Source: Actinomadura physcomitrii (GTDB lineage Bacteria > Actinomycetota > Actinomycetes > Streptosporangiales > Streptosporangiaceae). From it: a stretch of 64,000 bases of DNA. The stretch lies in assembly GCF_008923205.2 (NCBI RefSeq), contig NZ_WBMS02000020.1, positions 62,001 through 126,000 of the forward strand, in the 5' to 3' direction. Under the pieces are notes generated by a model, which did no database searches, was not told where the DNA came from, and saw nothing but the letters and a program-made list of their open reading frames with translations. Positions 35,196 through 44,549 of this stretch are shown in pieces (position 1 is the first letter of the stretch; every line of letters starts with the position of its first letter). Made by a program: the position numbers and the translations under genes.

Positions 35196-36461
35196 TCATC
35201 CGTCCTTCCGGTCGGCCGCGCCCCCGTGCGCGGACGCCACCACTTTCTCAGGCTCCGGCGGCGTCCCGTCCGCGCCGGGCGGGGCGGGCGGTCCGTCCTC
35301 CCGGATGCGCCGGGTCTGGCGGCGCCGCAGCGACACCGTGTACACCCCGGCCGCGACGATCAGCACGACGCCCTCGACCAGGCCCTGCCAGTTCGCACCG
35401 AGGTTGAGGATGTTGAACCCGTTCCGCAGGGTGATCAGGATCAGCGCGCCGACCAGCGACTTGGACACGCTGCCGAGGCCGCCGAACAGCGACGTCCCGC
35501 CGAGGATGGCGGCGGCGAGCGCGGTGAGCTCGAAACCGGACAGGCCGCTGGGGTTGATCGACCCGAGCCGGGCCGCGTAGAGGACGCCGACGAACGCGGC
35601 GACCGTCCCGTTGAGCACGAACGCCACGACCTTGTACCGGTCGACGGCGATGCCCGACAGCCGCGCCGCCTCGGGGTTGCCGCCGCTGGCGTACAGCCGC
35701 CGGCCGATGGTGGTGTAGCGCAGCACCCACGCCGCAACGGCCGCGAGCACCAGCAGGTACAGCACGCGCTGGGTGATCCGGATGGTGAAGATCGCGACCG
35801 GCGAGGCGGCGACCAGGACCACTCCGGCGGCCAGCGGCACCAGCACCCGCGGCGGGCGCCACTGCCGCGACCGGACGGCCCGCCACGCGCCGACCGCGAG
35901 CACGGCGAGCCCGGCGAGCAGGTACAGGTTCGGAGTGATCCACGAGCCGCCGTCGATGGCGTGCAGGCCGTCGCGGACCGCGCCGTCGGGCGCGGTGACG
36001 GTGCGGCCGTCGGTGACGATCAGCACGAGCCCGCGCACGGCGGTCATCGTGCCGAGCGTGACGATGAAGGCGTTGATGCCGACGTACTGGACCACGACGC
36101 CGTTCAGCAGCCCGATGAGGGCGCCGGTGGCGAGCGCCGCGACGAGCGCGGGCCAGAAGCCGATGTCGTCGGCCAGGCTCAGGCAGACCGCCGCGCCGAG
36201 CGCCGCGACCGCGCCCACCGACAGGTCGAAGTTCCCGCTGATCAGCACCATCGTGGTGGTGACGACCATGAGGCCGATCAGCGTGGTCTGGTCGAGGATG
36301 TTGGCGACGTTGGTGGGTCCCAGGTAGAACACCCGGCCCTGCGCCTGCCCGGCGAGGGTCAGGACCGCCACCAGCAGGACCAGGGCGTAGACGACGCCGG
36401 CGTTGCCGAGCCGCAGCGCGGCCGGAAGCCGCCACCGTCCGGGGGTGGTCTCAGTGCTCAC
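35196..36461 (-). CDS. Sugar ABC transporter permease (RbsC/XylH-like)
   Basis: A 421-residue polytopic permease of the ribose/xylose type. It has ISGNFDLSVGAVAALGAAVC near 75, NAFIVTLGTMTAVRGLVL near 130, and the coupling region GGNPEAARLSGIAVDRYK near 255, followed by GGTSLFGGLGSVSKSLVGAL. A long periplasmic-type insert near 150-165 resembles XylH. GTG start, overlapping the ATPase gene by 11 bases. Confidence 0.93.
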   Translation of the reverse strand: MSTETTPGRWRLPAALRLGNAGVVYALVLLVAVLTLAGQAQGRVFYLGPTNVANILDQTTLIGLMVVTTTMVLISGNFDLSVGAVAALGAAVCLSLADDIGFWPALVAALATGALIGLLNGVVVQYVGINAFIVTLGTMTAVRGLVLIVTDGRTVTAPDGAVRDGLHAIDGGSWITPNLYLLAGLAVLAVGAWRAVRSRQWRPPRVLVPLAAGVVLVAASPVAIFTIRITQRVLYLLVLAAVAAWVLRYTTIGRRLYASGGNPEAARLSGIAVDRYKVVAFVLNGTVAAFVGVLYAARLGSINPSGLSGFELTALAAAILGGTSLFGGLGSVSKSLVGALILITLRNGFNILNLGANWQGLVEGVVLIVAAGVYTVSLRRRQTRRIREDGPPAPPGADGTPPEPEKVVASAHGGAADRKDG

Positions 36462-38091
36462 GGGGCACCTCTTCTTCTCGGTTCGGGTCGGACGGGCGGC
36501 CGGCCTGGGCGGACCGGCCGGCGGACGGACCGGCGGACGATCCGGCGGGCGGTCCGGGCGGCGGTCCGGCCCGCAGGCCGTGGGCCAGCAGGAGCAGCTC
36601 CTCCTCGTCGGTCCGCGACGCGTCCCGCTCGGCGACGATCCGGCCGCCGCGCACCACCAGCACCCGGGTGGCCACCGACAGCAGCTCCTCGAACTCGCTG
36701 CAGACCAGGACGACCGCCTTCCCCTGGGCGGCGAACCGGCGGACGAGCCGCAGCAGGTCGGCCTTGGCGCCGACGTCCACGCCCGCGGTCGGCTCGTCGA
36801 GCAGCCAGACCCGGGTGTCGGCGTACATCCACTTGGCGAACACGACCTTCTGCGCGTTGCCGCCGGACAGCTCGCCCGGCACGGCGTCGACGCCGGCGGT
36901 GACGATGCCGAGGTCGGCGACCGCCCGCTCGGCCCGCGCCCGCTCGTCGGCGGCGCGCGGGACGAGGCGCCCGCGCGACAGCCGGGCGAGGTCGGGCAGC
37001 GAGATGTTCTGCCAGAGCGGCAGCCCGCCGTGCAGTCCCTGGCCCGCGCGGTCCTCGGGGACGTAGGCGATGCCCGCCGCTACCGCGGCCCGCGCCGAGC
37101 GCTTCACCGGGGCGCCGGCGACGCGGACGGTGCCGGTCGCGGACGGGTCGTCGCGGAACACCGCGCGCAGCAGCTCCGAGCGCCCCGAGCCGAGCAGCCC
37201 GGCGATGCCGACGATCTCGCCGGCCCGGACGTCGAAGGAGACGTCGCGCACGCCGGCGGCCGACGACAGCCCGGCGACCTGCAGGACGGCGGGGGCGTCC
37301 GGGCCGGGGCCGTCCTCGGCCGCGGCCTCGCCCGCGTCGCGTTCGGCGGCGAGCAGTTCCCGGCCGGCGACGGCGCGGACGAGCATGCCCTCGGTGACGT
37401 CCTCGGTGGCCTCGTCCAGGACGGTGCGGCCGTCGCGGATGACCGTCGTCCGGTCGGTGAGCTCCAGGATCTCGTCGAAGAAGTGCGAGATGTACAGGAA
37501 CGCCGTGCCCTGCGCGGACAGCCGGCGCACCGCGTCGAACACCACCCGCCGTTCCTTCTCCGACAGCGACGCGGTCGGCTCGTCCATGATGACCAGCCGC
37601 GCGCCCGCCGCGAGCGACTGGAGCACCGACACCATCTGCCGCACGCCGATGGGCAGGTCGCCGGCCACCGCGTCCGGGTCGACCTCGTAGCCGAGCCGGT
37701 CGACCAGCGCGCCGAACTCGGCGCGCAGGCCGCGGGTCATGCGCCAGGCGCCCGGCCGGTCCAGGAAGACGTTCTCGATCACGCTCAGCGTGGGCACCAG
37801 CGGGACGTGCTGGTGGATGGTGGCGATCCCGGCCCGGCGCGCGGCACCGGGGTCACGCCAGCGCCGGTCCTCGCCCGCCCAGCGCAGCACGCCGCCGCTC
37901 GGCGGGTGCGCCCCCGAGATGATCTTGACGAGGGTGGACTTGCCGGCGCCGTTGGCGCCTACCAGCCCGTGCACGCTCCCCGGCCGCACGGCGAGGGAGA
38001 CCCCGCGCAGCGCGCGCGTCCCGTTCGGGAAGGTCTTGGTGACGCCGTCCAGGAGCAGGAGCGGCTCGCCCGCCGGGCGGCTCTCGGCCAT
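36451..38091 (-). CDS. Sugar ABC transporter ATPase with two nucleotide-binding domains
   Basis: A 546-residue ATPase of the RbsA/XylG type. The first domain has Walker A GANGAGKST near 39 and RLVIMDEPTASLSEKE as Walker B. The second domain has the degenerate P-loop GLLGSGRSE, the signature LSGGNAQK and VWLLDEPTAGVDVG. ATG at 38091 has AAGGAGG upstream. It powers import by the neighbouring permease and binding protein; the two-domain form is specific to monosaccharide importers. Confidence 0.95.
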   Translation of the reverse strand: MAESRPAGEPLLLLDGVTKTFPNGTRALRGVSLAVRPGSVHGLVGANGAGKSTLVKIISGAHPPSGGVLRWAGEDRRWRDPGAARRAGIATIHQHVPLVPTLSVIENVFLDRPGAWRMTRGLRAEFGALVDRLGYEVDPDAVAGDLPIGVRQMVSVLQSLAAGARLVIMDEPTASLSEKERRVVFDAVRRLSAQGTAFLYISHFFDEILELTDRTTVIRDGRTVLDEATEDVTEGMLVRAVAGRELLAAERDAGEAAAEDGPGPDAPAVLQVAGLSSAAGVRDVSFDVRAGEIVGIAGLLGSGRSELLRAVFRDDPSATGTVRVAGAPVKRSARAAVAAGIAYVPEDRAGQGLHGGLPLWQNISLPDLARLSRGRLVPRAADERARAERAVADLGIVTAGVDAVPGELSGGNAQKVVFAKWMYADTRVWLLDEPTAGVDVGAKADLLRLVRRFAAQGKAVVLVCSEFEELLSVATRVLVVRGGRIVAERDASRTDEEELLLLAHGLRAGPPPGPPAGSSAGPSAGRSAQAGRPSDPNREEEVPREH

Positions 38092-38129
38092 CGGTCCCTC
38101 CTTCGCGCCCGTGCCCGCCGCGGCGTGCC

Positions 38130-39119
38130 TCACCATTGCGGCAGGCAGTCGCCGACGTTGGCCTTGGTGATCGACGGGGTGTCGTAGGTGACGAACTCGG
38201 CGTCGTGCTTCTTGGCGCCGGTGAGCTGCTCGTGCAGCACCTGCACGGCGCGTTTGCCGAGGTCTTCGGGCTTGTAGCAGACCGTCCCGTACAGCTCGCC
38301 GCTCTTAACGCCGTCGATGCCGAGCTTGGAGCCGCCGACCCCGATGACGGCCGCCTTCGAACCCGCGGCCTTGACCGCCTTGGCACAGCCGACGCCCATG
38401 TCGTCGCTCTCGGCGTAGAACAGCTTGACGTCGGGGTGGGCCGCCAGCATGTTCTGGCAGGCCGACTGCGCCTTCTCCGGCAGCCAGTCGCCGGGCTGGC
38501 GGGCGACGACGTTCAGCTCGACGCCCTTCTCCTTGGCGGGCGCGAGGAAGTCGCGGAACCGCTGCTGGGTCTCGGCGAACCCGGCCGTGCCCTCGACGAC
38601 CGCGATCGGACCGCCCTTGGGCGCGGCCTGGACCGCCAGCTCGCCCGCCTTGCGCCCGGCGGCGTACTCGTCCTGCGTCGCCAGCGCGACCAGGCCGGGG
38701 TAGACGTCGGTCAGCTTGCGGGTCTTCGGGTCGCCGACCTGCGACGCGACCGCGACGGTCGGGATGTTCGCCCGCTTCAGGTCGTCGGCCATGCCGGTGG
38801 CGACGCCGGAGTCGACGGGCAGCAGGAGCACGCCGTCGGGCTGCTGGCCGATGAGGTCCTGGACGTCGCTGGACTGCTTCTCGGCCTGGCCCTGCGCGTC
38901 CACCTCGATCACCTTGTCGCCGAGCCGGGCCGCCTCGGCCTTGATGCCCTTGGTGATGGCGGCGGGGAAGGGGAAGCTCTGCCCCAGCGTGGACACGCCG
39001 ATGGTGAGGTCCTTCTTCTTGCCCGCGGCCTCCGACTCGCCGGCCTGCCCGCAGCCCGCCGCGAGCGCGGTCGCCGCGAGCAGGGCCGCCGCGGCCGCAA
39101 GGGTCCTTCGTCGTGCCAT
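38130..39119 (-). CDS. Sugar ABC transporter substrate-binding lipoprotein
   Basis: A 329-residue RbsB-like protein. Lipoprotein signal MARRRTLAAAAALLAATALA then AGCG with the lipobox Cys at 23. Mature features are TIGVSTLGQSFPFPAAITKG, DGVLLLPVDSG near 95 and FYAESDDMGVGCAKAVKAAG near 230, typical of pentose/hexose binding proteins. It is the first gene of the transport operon, with the LacI box 11 bases before its start codon, so repression of the whole operon is expected. Confidence 0.95.
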   Translation of the reverse strand: MARRRTLAAAAALLAATALAAGCGQAGESEAAGKKKDLTIGVSTLGQSFPFPAAITKGIKAEAARLGDKVIEVDAQGQAEKQSSDVQDLIGQQPDGVLLLPVDSGVATGMADDLKRANIPTVAVASQVGDPKTRKLTDVYPGLVALATQDEYAAGRKAGELAVQAAPKGGPIAVVEGTAGFAETQQRFRDFLAPAKEKGVELNVVARQPGDWLPEKAQSACQNMLAAHPDVKLFYAESDDMGVGCAKAVKAAGSKAAVIGVGGSKLGIDGVKSGELYGTVCYKPEDLGKRAVQVLHEQLTGAKKHDAEFVTYDTPSITKANVGDCLPQW

Positions 39120-39129
39120 CGCGGCACCT

Positions 39130-39149
39130 CCGTTCTAACGATTGACTAG
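39130..39149. promoter_or_regulatory. LacI-type operator of the sugar transport operon
   Basis: CCGTTCTAACGATTGACTAG. The right 13 bases are identical to the glycosidase box at 28897-28916, while the left arm is degenerate. It sits between the E1-beta gene and the binding-protein start codon. Confidence 0.8.
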
Positions 39150-39164
39150 CCGGGCGGGGCCCGG

Positions 39165-40187
39165 TCAACCCACCATCCGGGCGATCCGGGCCGCGATGCC
39201 GGCGGCGGACGGCAGCAGCGCCTCCGCCAGTACCGGCGCCGCGGGGATCCGCACGTCCGGGGCGCCGATCCGCACCGGCGCGGCGTCCAGGCCGGTGCCG
39301 GCCTCCACCGCGCGCGCGACGATCTCGGCCCCGAAGCCGCCGGTCGTGTTGGCCTCGTGCACCACGGCGAGCCGCCGCGTGCGCGCCAGGCTGCCCAGCA
39401 CCGCGTCCATGTCGGCCGGGTTCAGCCAGGTCAGCTCCACGACCTCGGCCTCGATCCCGTCGGCCGCCAGCGCGTCGGCCGCCTCCAGCGCCTGCGCCGC
39501 CACCGCGCCCCAGCTCACCACCGTGACATCGCGGCCCGGCCGGCGCAGGTGCGACCAGCCCATCGGCCGCGCCGGTCCGCCGAGCTCCACCTCGGCCTTC
39601 TCGCCGAAGTACAGGCTCCGGTTCTCCACGATGATGACGGGGTCGTCGGCGTGGACGGCGGCGACGACCGCGTCGTGGGCGTCCTGCGGGGTCCGCGGCA
39701 TCACCAGCCGCAGCCCCGGGACGTGCAGGAACAGCGCCTCCAGCGACTGCGAGTGCTGCGCGCACGCGCCCGGCGCGTTGCCCTGCTGGGTGCGGACGGT
39801 GATCGGCGCCGGCGCCGTGCCGCGCGAGACGTACCGGGCGTTGGCCGCCTGGTTGACGAGCTGGTCCAGCGCGACCAGGGAGAAGTCCGCCCACATGATC
39901 TCCACGATCGGGCGGGCGCCCATCAGCGCCGCGCCGACCGCGCTGCCGAGGATGGCGGCCTCGCTGATCGGCGTGTCGAACACCCGGTCGCCGAACCTGC
40001 GCCGCAGCCCGCGGGTCACGCCGAACACCCCGCCGGGCTTGCCGACGTCCTCGCCGTACAGCAGGGTCTCCGGCAGTTCCGCCAGCACCCGGGCGAGCGC
40101 CGCGTTGACGGCCTCGCCGTACTTCAGCTTGCGGGTCTCGCGCGCGGGCGCCTCGCCGGCGCGCTCCCGGACGGTGCTCTCAGGCAT
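39165..40187 (-). CDS. 2-oxoacid dehydrogenase-type E1, beta subunit
   Basis: A 340-residue transketolase-like beta subunit of the pyruvate/acetoin/branched-chain 2-oxoacid dehydrogenase family. It has LLYGEDVGKPGGVFGVTRGL near 42, DTPISEAAILGSAVGAAL near 71, PIVEIMWADF and an AQHSQSLEALFLHVPGL stretch. It pairs with the E1-alpha gene just upstream, which it overlaps by 8 bases. No E2 or E3 gene is present in the window. Inclusion in a LacI-controlled operon suggests it oxidises a 2-oxo acid or related intermediate from sugar breakdown. Confidence 0.93.
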   Translation of the reverse strand: MPESTVRERAGEAPARETRKLKYGEAVNAALARVLAELPETLLYGEDVGKPGGVFGVTRGLRRRFGDRVFDTPISEAAILGSAVGAALMGARPIVEIMWADFSLVALDQLVNQAANARYVSRGTAPAPITVRTQQGNAPGACAQHSQSLEALFLHVPGLRLVMPRTPQDAHDAVVAAVHADDPVIIVENRSLYFGEKAEVELGGPARPMGWSHLRRPGRDVTVVSWGAVAAQALEAADALAADGIEAEVVELTWLNPADMDAVLGSLARTRRLAVVHEANTTGGFGAEIVARAVEAGTGLDAAPVRIGAPDVRIPAAPVLAEALLPSAAGIAARIARMVG

Positions 40188-41139
40188 AGACGTGGTCCTT
40201 CGCGGTCTCGGGGTCGGCGGGGGGCGCGGCCAGCGCCGCCGCGGCGGCCCGCTCGATCTCCTCCTCGGCGCGCGTCCGCGCGTCCTCGATGGCGGCTGGA
40301 TCGGCGCCGGCCTCCGCCAGCTCCCGGCCCAGCCGGGCGATCGGCTCCCGCTCGCGGGCCCGATCCAGCTCGCCCGGGCGGCGGTACTGCTCGGCGTCGC
40401 CGATGTAGTGGCCGACGAGGCGCTGCGTCATCAGCTCCAGCAGCGTCGGCCCCTCCCCCGCGCGGGCCCGCGCGGCGGCGTCGCGGACGGCGGCGCGCAC
40501 GGCGGCCGGGTCGTTGCCGTCCACCCGCTCGCCCGCCATGCCGTAGCCGGCCGCGCGGCGCCACAGCTCCGGCTCGCCGACCATCTCCTCGATCGGGGTC
40601 AGCTCCGACCACTCGTTGTTCTCGCAGACGAACACGACCGGCAGCCGGAACGCCGCCGCCATGTTCAGCGCCTCGTGCGAGGCGCCCTGGTTGAGCGCGC
40701 CGTCGCCGCAGACCGTCACCGCGACGCGTCCCGTGCCGTCGAAGCGGCCGGCCAGCGCGGCGCCGACGGCGATCGGGAGCCCCGCCCCGACGATCGAGTT
40801 CTCGCCGTAGAAGCCGTACTCGGGCGCGGTGAAGTACGCCGACCCGCCGCGGCCCCCGTTGATCCCGGTGGCGCGTCCCGCGCACTCGGCGATGATCGCC
40901 TCCGCCGGGACGCCGCGGGCCAGCGCCCACCCGTGCCCGCGGTAGGTCGCGAACAGCGCGTCGTCCGGACCGAGCTCGGCGCACGCGCCGACCGGCCCCG
41001 CCTCCTGGCCGATGCTCAGGTGCACCGACCCCACGACCGCGGCCTCCGCGCCGATCCGCAGCTCGCGGACCTTCTCCTCCAGAGCGCGGATCCGCCACAT
41101 GGCGTGCAGGTCGGCGAGCCGCCGCCGCATCTCGTCCAT
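40180..41139 (-). CDS. 2-oxoacid dehydrogenase-type E1, alpha subunit (TPP)
   Basis: A 319-residue thiamine-diphosphate-binding subunit. SVHLSIGQEAGPVGA near 38 and TYRGHGWALARG near 65 are typical. The TPP motif is GDGALNQGASHE near 144 with the closing ENN near 172. It resembles acetoin- and pyruvate-type E1 alpha subunits. ATG at 41139 overlaps the stop of the lyase gene by one base. The cognate E2/E3 must be encoded elsewhere, or the enzyme passes electrons differently. Confidence 0.93.
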   Translation of the reverse strand: MDEMRRRLADLHAMWRIRALEEKVRELRIGAEAAVVGSVHLSIGQEAGPVGACAELGPDDALFATYRGHGWALARGVPAEAIIAECAGRATGINGGRGGSAYFTAPEYGFYGENSIVGAGLPIAVGAALAGRFDGTGRVAVTVCGDGALNQGASHEALNMAAAFRLPVVFVCENNEWSELTPIEEMVGEPELWRRAAGYGMAGERVDGNDPAAVRAAVRDAAARARAGEGPTLLELMTQRLVGHYIGDAEQYRRPGELDRAREREPIARLGRELAEAGADPAAIEDARTRAEEEIERAAAAALAAPPADPETAKDHVYA

Positions 41140-42497
41140 TACTCCCCTCCTTCGTTGCGCACGGACTTCCACTCGCGCAGCGCGCCCGCCGCGATCGCCG
41201 CCGCCTCGCCGAGGTAGTCCGACGGGTCCAGCGGGAGGTCGCCGAGCTGCGCGCGGGCGTCCTCGGGCAGGTCCCGCACGCAGGTCCCGACCAGGTCGCC
41301 GCCCTCCGCCCGCGCCCGGACCGCCGCCGCGTACACCAGGTCGTGGGCGCGTTCGCGGCCGAGCGCCGGGGCGAGCCGCATCATCAGCGCCTCGCTCATC
41401 AGCAGGCCGCCGTCCAGCTCCAGGTTGGCGCGCATCCGCTCGGGGAAGACCCGCAGCGACCCCGCCGTCTCCCCCGCCAGCCGCACCGCCGCGGCGGTGT
41501 ACTCCGCCACCTGCGGCACCGCGAGCCACTCCACCTGCCACTCCCCCGCGCTGCGCTCGTGGCCGGCCTCCATCGCCCGCGCCAGCAGCGCGGACGCGCC
41601 CGACGCGGCGACGCCGTACCCGATCACCGCCTCCGAGGAGATCGGGTTGGCCTTCTGCGGCATCGTCGAGGACGCGCCGCGGTGGTGCCCGGCCTCCTCG
41701 CCGACCTCCCCGATCTCCGTCCGGGACAGGTCGACCACCTCCCGCGCGAACCGCACGCACGTGGCGGCCAGCAGCGAGCACGCCTGGCCGAACCGGGCGA
41801 CCCGGTCGCGCGCCACATGCCAGGGCACGTCGGTGCCGGCGAGGCCCAGCCGGCGCGCGACCCCGGCGCGCACCCGCGCCGCGTCCTCGCCCATGGCCGC
41901 GCTGGTGCCGCCCGCGCCGAACAGCGACACCACGCCCACCACCGGCCGGAGCCGGCGCAGCTCGGCGAGCTCGCGGGCCACCTCCGCGAGGAACACCGCC
42001 GTCTTGGCGCCGAACGTCGTCGGGACGGCCTGCTGCGCGTGGGTCCGCGCGGCCATGACCACCTCGGCGTTCGCGGCGGTCAGCGCGGCGAGCCCGTCCC
42101 CGAGGGCCAGCGCCAGCTCGGTCAGCCGGTCGCAGGACCGGACGAGCTGCAGGGCCAGCCCGGTGTCCATGATGTCCTGGGTCGTGGCGCCGTAGTGCAC
42201 CCGCCCGTCCGGGCCCTGCGGCAGGTGCGCGGCGATCTGCCGGACCAGCGGCAGGATCGGGTAGCCGACGGTCCGCGAGCCCTCCCACAGCCGGTCCGGG
42301 TCGATCAGCTCGGGACGGCAGGCGGCTTCGATCGCCGCGGCGTCCTCCCGGGTGAGCAGCCCCGCGTCCGCCTGCGCCCCGGCGAGCGCCGCCTCCACCC
42401 GCAGCCACGAGGCGATGGTCTCCTCCGGCGACCAGATGCCCACCATCGGCTCGTCGTGGTAAAGCGCGGACAGCAGCCGGAACGCATGGCCCGCCAT
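41139..42497 (-). CDS. Fumarase/aspartase superfamily lyase
   Basis: A 452-residue homotetrameric-type lyase. The superfamily signature is GASSTMPQKANPISSE near 268-283, with VHYGATTQDIMDTGL near 93 and ARTHAQQAVPTTFG near 142 as the other active-site segments. The general look is that of 3-carboxymuconate cycloisomerase or adenylosuccinate lyase. In this sugar operon it may perform a beta-elimination on a sugar-acid intermediate, standing in for an enolase-type sugar-acid dehydratase, none of which is encoded here. That role is inference. The start is coupled to the SDR stop in TGATG. Confidence 0.88.
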   Translation of the reverse strand: MAGHAFRLLSALYHDEPMVGIWSPEETIASWLRVEAALAGAQADAGLLTREDAAAIEAACRPELIDPDRLWEGSRTVGYPILPLVRQIAAHLPQGPDGRVHYGATTQDIMDTGLALQLVRSCDRLTELALALGDGLAALTAANAEVVMAARTHAQQAVPTTFGAKTAVFLAEVARELAELRRLRPVVGVVSLFGAGGTSAAMGEDAARVRAGVARRLGLAGTDVPWHVARDRVARFGQACSLLAATCVRFAREVVDLSRTEIGEVGEEAGHHRGASSTMPQKANPISSEAVIGYGVAASGASALLARAMEAGHERSAGEWQVEWLAVPQVAEYTAAAVRLAGETAGSLRVFPERMRANLELDGGLLMSEALMMRLAPALGRERAHDLVYAAAVRARAEGGDLVGTCVRDLPEDARAQLGDLPLDPSDYLGEAAAIAAGALREWKSVRNEGGE

Positions 42498-43270
42498 CAG
42501 TCCATCTCCAGTCCGCCGTCGACGTTGACCGCCTGCCCGGTCACGTACGAGGCGAGGTCGCTGAGCAGGAACGCCACCACGTCGGCCAGCTCGCCCGGGC
42601 GCCCGTCCCGTTTGAGCGCGGTCCCGGCGGTCACCTCCGCCAGGTACGCTCGCCCGGCGCCGTCCCCGAACCGGCGCTCGCGCTCGGCGATGATCCCCTC
42701 CCACATCGGCGTCATGAACACCCCGGGGCACACCGCGTTGACGCGGATCGCCGGGCCGTAGGCCAGCGCCGCCGACTTGGTCAGCGACAGCAGCGCCGCC
42801 TTCGACGCCGCGTAGTGCGCCGCGTCGGGGCGTCCCGACCGCGCCGCCACCGAGGCCAGCGTGACGATCGACCCGCCGCCGGCCATCAGGGCGGCGGCCT
42901 GCTGCACCACATGGAACACCGAGGTCAGGTTGAGGTCGACGACCCGGTCCCACTCCGGCGGGGTGAGCCCCGCCAGCGGCTTGGTCTGCATGACGCCGGC
43001 GCAGTTGACCAGCCCGTCCAGCCCGCCGAGCGCCTCGGCGGCCCGCCCGGGCAGCGCGCGGGCCTGCTCGGGGTCGCCGAGGTCGGCGGCCAGCGCCACC
43101 GCGGTGCCCCCGAGGCCCGCGGCGGCCTTCCCGGCCTCGTCCTCGCGCAGATCGGCCGCGGCCACCCTGGCACCGCACTCCGCGAGGCGCCCGGCCACCG
43201 CGTGTCCGAGCCCTCCGGCCGCGCCGGTCACCAGGATCCGGCGCCCGGTCAGAGCCAGCTCCACGGTCAC
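42497..43270 (-). CDS. SDR family oxidoreductase
   Basis: A 257-residue classical short-chain dehydrogenase. It has ILVTGAAGGLGHAVAG near 12, an NAD-favouring Asp in AAADLRED, NCAGVMQ, catalytic Ser in TLASVAA and YAASK near 157, and the C-terminal YVTGQAVNVDGGLEMD. GTG at 43270 has GGAG five bases upstream; the longer frame would run through the operator. First gene of a four-gene operon. Sugar or 2-keto-3-deoxy-sugar-acid dehydrogenase activity is likely from context. Confidence 0.92.
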   Translation of the reverse strand: MTVELALTGRRILVTGAAGGLGHAVAGRLAECGARVAAADLREDEAGKAAAGLGGTAVALAADLGDPEQARALPGRAAEALGGLDGLVNCAGVMQTKPLAGLTPPEWDRVVDLNLTSVFHVVQQAAALMAGGGSIVTLASVAARSGRPDAAHYAASKAALLSLTKSAALAYGPAIRVNAVCPGVFMTPMWEGIIAERERRFGDGAGRAYLAEVTAGTALKRDGRPGELADVVAFLLSDLASYVTGQAVNVDGGLEMD

Positions 43271-43277
43271 ATTGACT

Positions 43278-43297
43278 CCGTTCAATCGATTGACTAC
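43278..43297. promoter_or_regulatory. LacI-type operator of the SDR-lyase-E1 operon
   Basis: CCGTTCAATCGATTGACTAC, with the palindromic core TCAATCGATTGA. It is aligned with the boxes at 28897 and 39130 and lies just upstream of the ribosome site of the SDR gene. Confidence 0.8.
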
Positions 43298-43483
43298 GAC
43301 GGAAACGTAACCGACGACCCGCACCCGCCACAACCCCCACCGGGCAAGGTTCGCGGTCGGCGGTGGCGCACCGACACCAGCGGACGGAATCACTGGGACG
43401 CGTCGGCTCCCACCGCAGTGGGGAACAACCAGTCACAGGATCAGGAAATAGAGTCGGCGAGCACGAGGGACACGGAGGTAGAG

Positions 43484-44401
43484 ATGAAGGCGATCGTCGC
43501 GACTGATCGGACCGCGGAAGCGGCCGGCATCGAGCTCTCGGAGCGCCCCGGGCCGACGCCGGCGATCAACGACGTCGTCGTTGGAGTCCGCGCGTCGGGC
43601 TTCGTCCCGGCGGAGTGGGAGTGGCCCTCGACGTGGGTCGACCGCTCCGGCCACGACCGGGCCCAGCCGATCATCGGCCACGAGTTCGCCGGAGTGGTCA
43701 CCTCCCTCGGCTACGGCACGACGGGACTCTCCATCGGCCAGCGGGTGTTCGGCATCACCGACTGGCACCGCGACGGAACCCTGGCCGAGTACGCGGCCGT
43801 GGAGGCGCGCAACCTCGCGCCGCTGCCCGGGGCCGTGGACTTCACGGTAGGTGCGAGCCTGCCGACCTCCGGCCTGACCGCATGGCAGGGCCTGTTCCAG
43901 CATGGCCGTCTTCGGGCGGGGCAGAGCGTGCTGGCGCACGGCGCCGCCGGCGCGGTCGGATCGATGGTGACGCAGCTCGCCCGGGAGTTCGGCGCTTACG
44001 TCATCGGTACCGGGCGGGCGGCGGACCGCCAGGCGGCGCTCGACTTCGGCGCGAACGAGTTCCTCGCCCTCGACGAGGGGAATCTCGACGACATCGGAGA
44101 GGTCGACCTGGTCTTCGACGTCATCGGCGGCGACGTCCAGAGGCGTTCGGCGAGCATCGTCCGCCCCGGCGGGACGCTGGTGTCGGTGGTCGGTCCCGTG
44201 GAGAGTCGCCCTGTCGACGGTCTCGCCCTCGACTTCGTCGTCGAGTCCGTTCCGAGCCAGCTGGCGGAGATCGTCGACCGCGTGCGGGACGGGCGCCTGC
44301 GCACGCGCATCGGGACCGTCGCGAACCTCGACGACGCCGTCCCCGCACTCAACCCGACCGAGCGGCGCAAGGGCAAGACCGTCATCCACGTGCGCCCCTG
44401 A
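43484..44401 (+). CDS. NADP-dependent quinone oxidoreductase-like protein (zinc-free MDR)
   Basis: A 305-residue medium-chain reductase. IIGHEFAGVVTSLGYGTTGL near 67 begins the GroES-like part, and VLAHGAAGAVGSMVTQLARE near 150 is the nucleotide-binding loop (AxxGxxG). Structural and catalytic zinc ligands are missing, so it belongs to the QOR-like group. GGAGGTAGAG directly precedes the ATG. About 180 bases separate it from the LacI-controlled operon, and no recognised operator was seen there. Its substrate is unknown. Confidence 0.9.
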   Translation: MKAIVATDRTAEAAGIELSERPGPTPAINDVVVGVRASGFVPAEWEWPSTWVDRSGHDRAQPIIGHEFAGVVTSLGYGTTGLSIGQRVFGITDWHRDGTLAEYAAVEARNLAPLPGAVDFTVGASLPTSGLTAWQGLFQHGRLRAGQSVLAHGAAGAVGSMVTQLAREFGAYVIGTGRAADRQAALDFGANEFLALDEGNLDDIGEVDLVFDVIGGDVQRRSASIVRPGGTLVSVVGPVESRPVDGLALDFVVESVPSQLAEIVDRVRDGRLRTRIGTVANLDDAVPALNPTERRKGKTVIHVRP

Positions 44402-44549
44402 TCCGGCAGCCCACTAACCGAGCGGGGTTCCTTGAGGGCATCCGGCAGACCGGAAAGCGGGTCCTGCTTGCATCCGCCTTCTTCGAACTCGATGGTCAAG
44501 TTGAGCCGACATGGCACCGGAAATCGGGGGCCGGACGCAGTTCTCTGAC

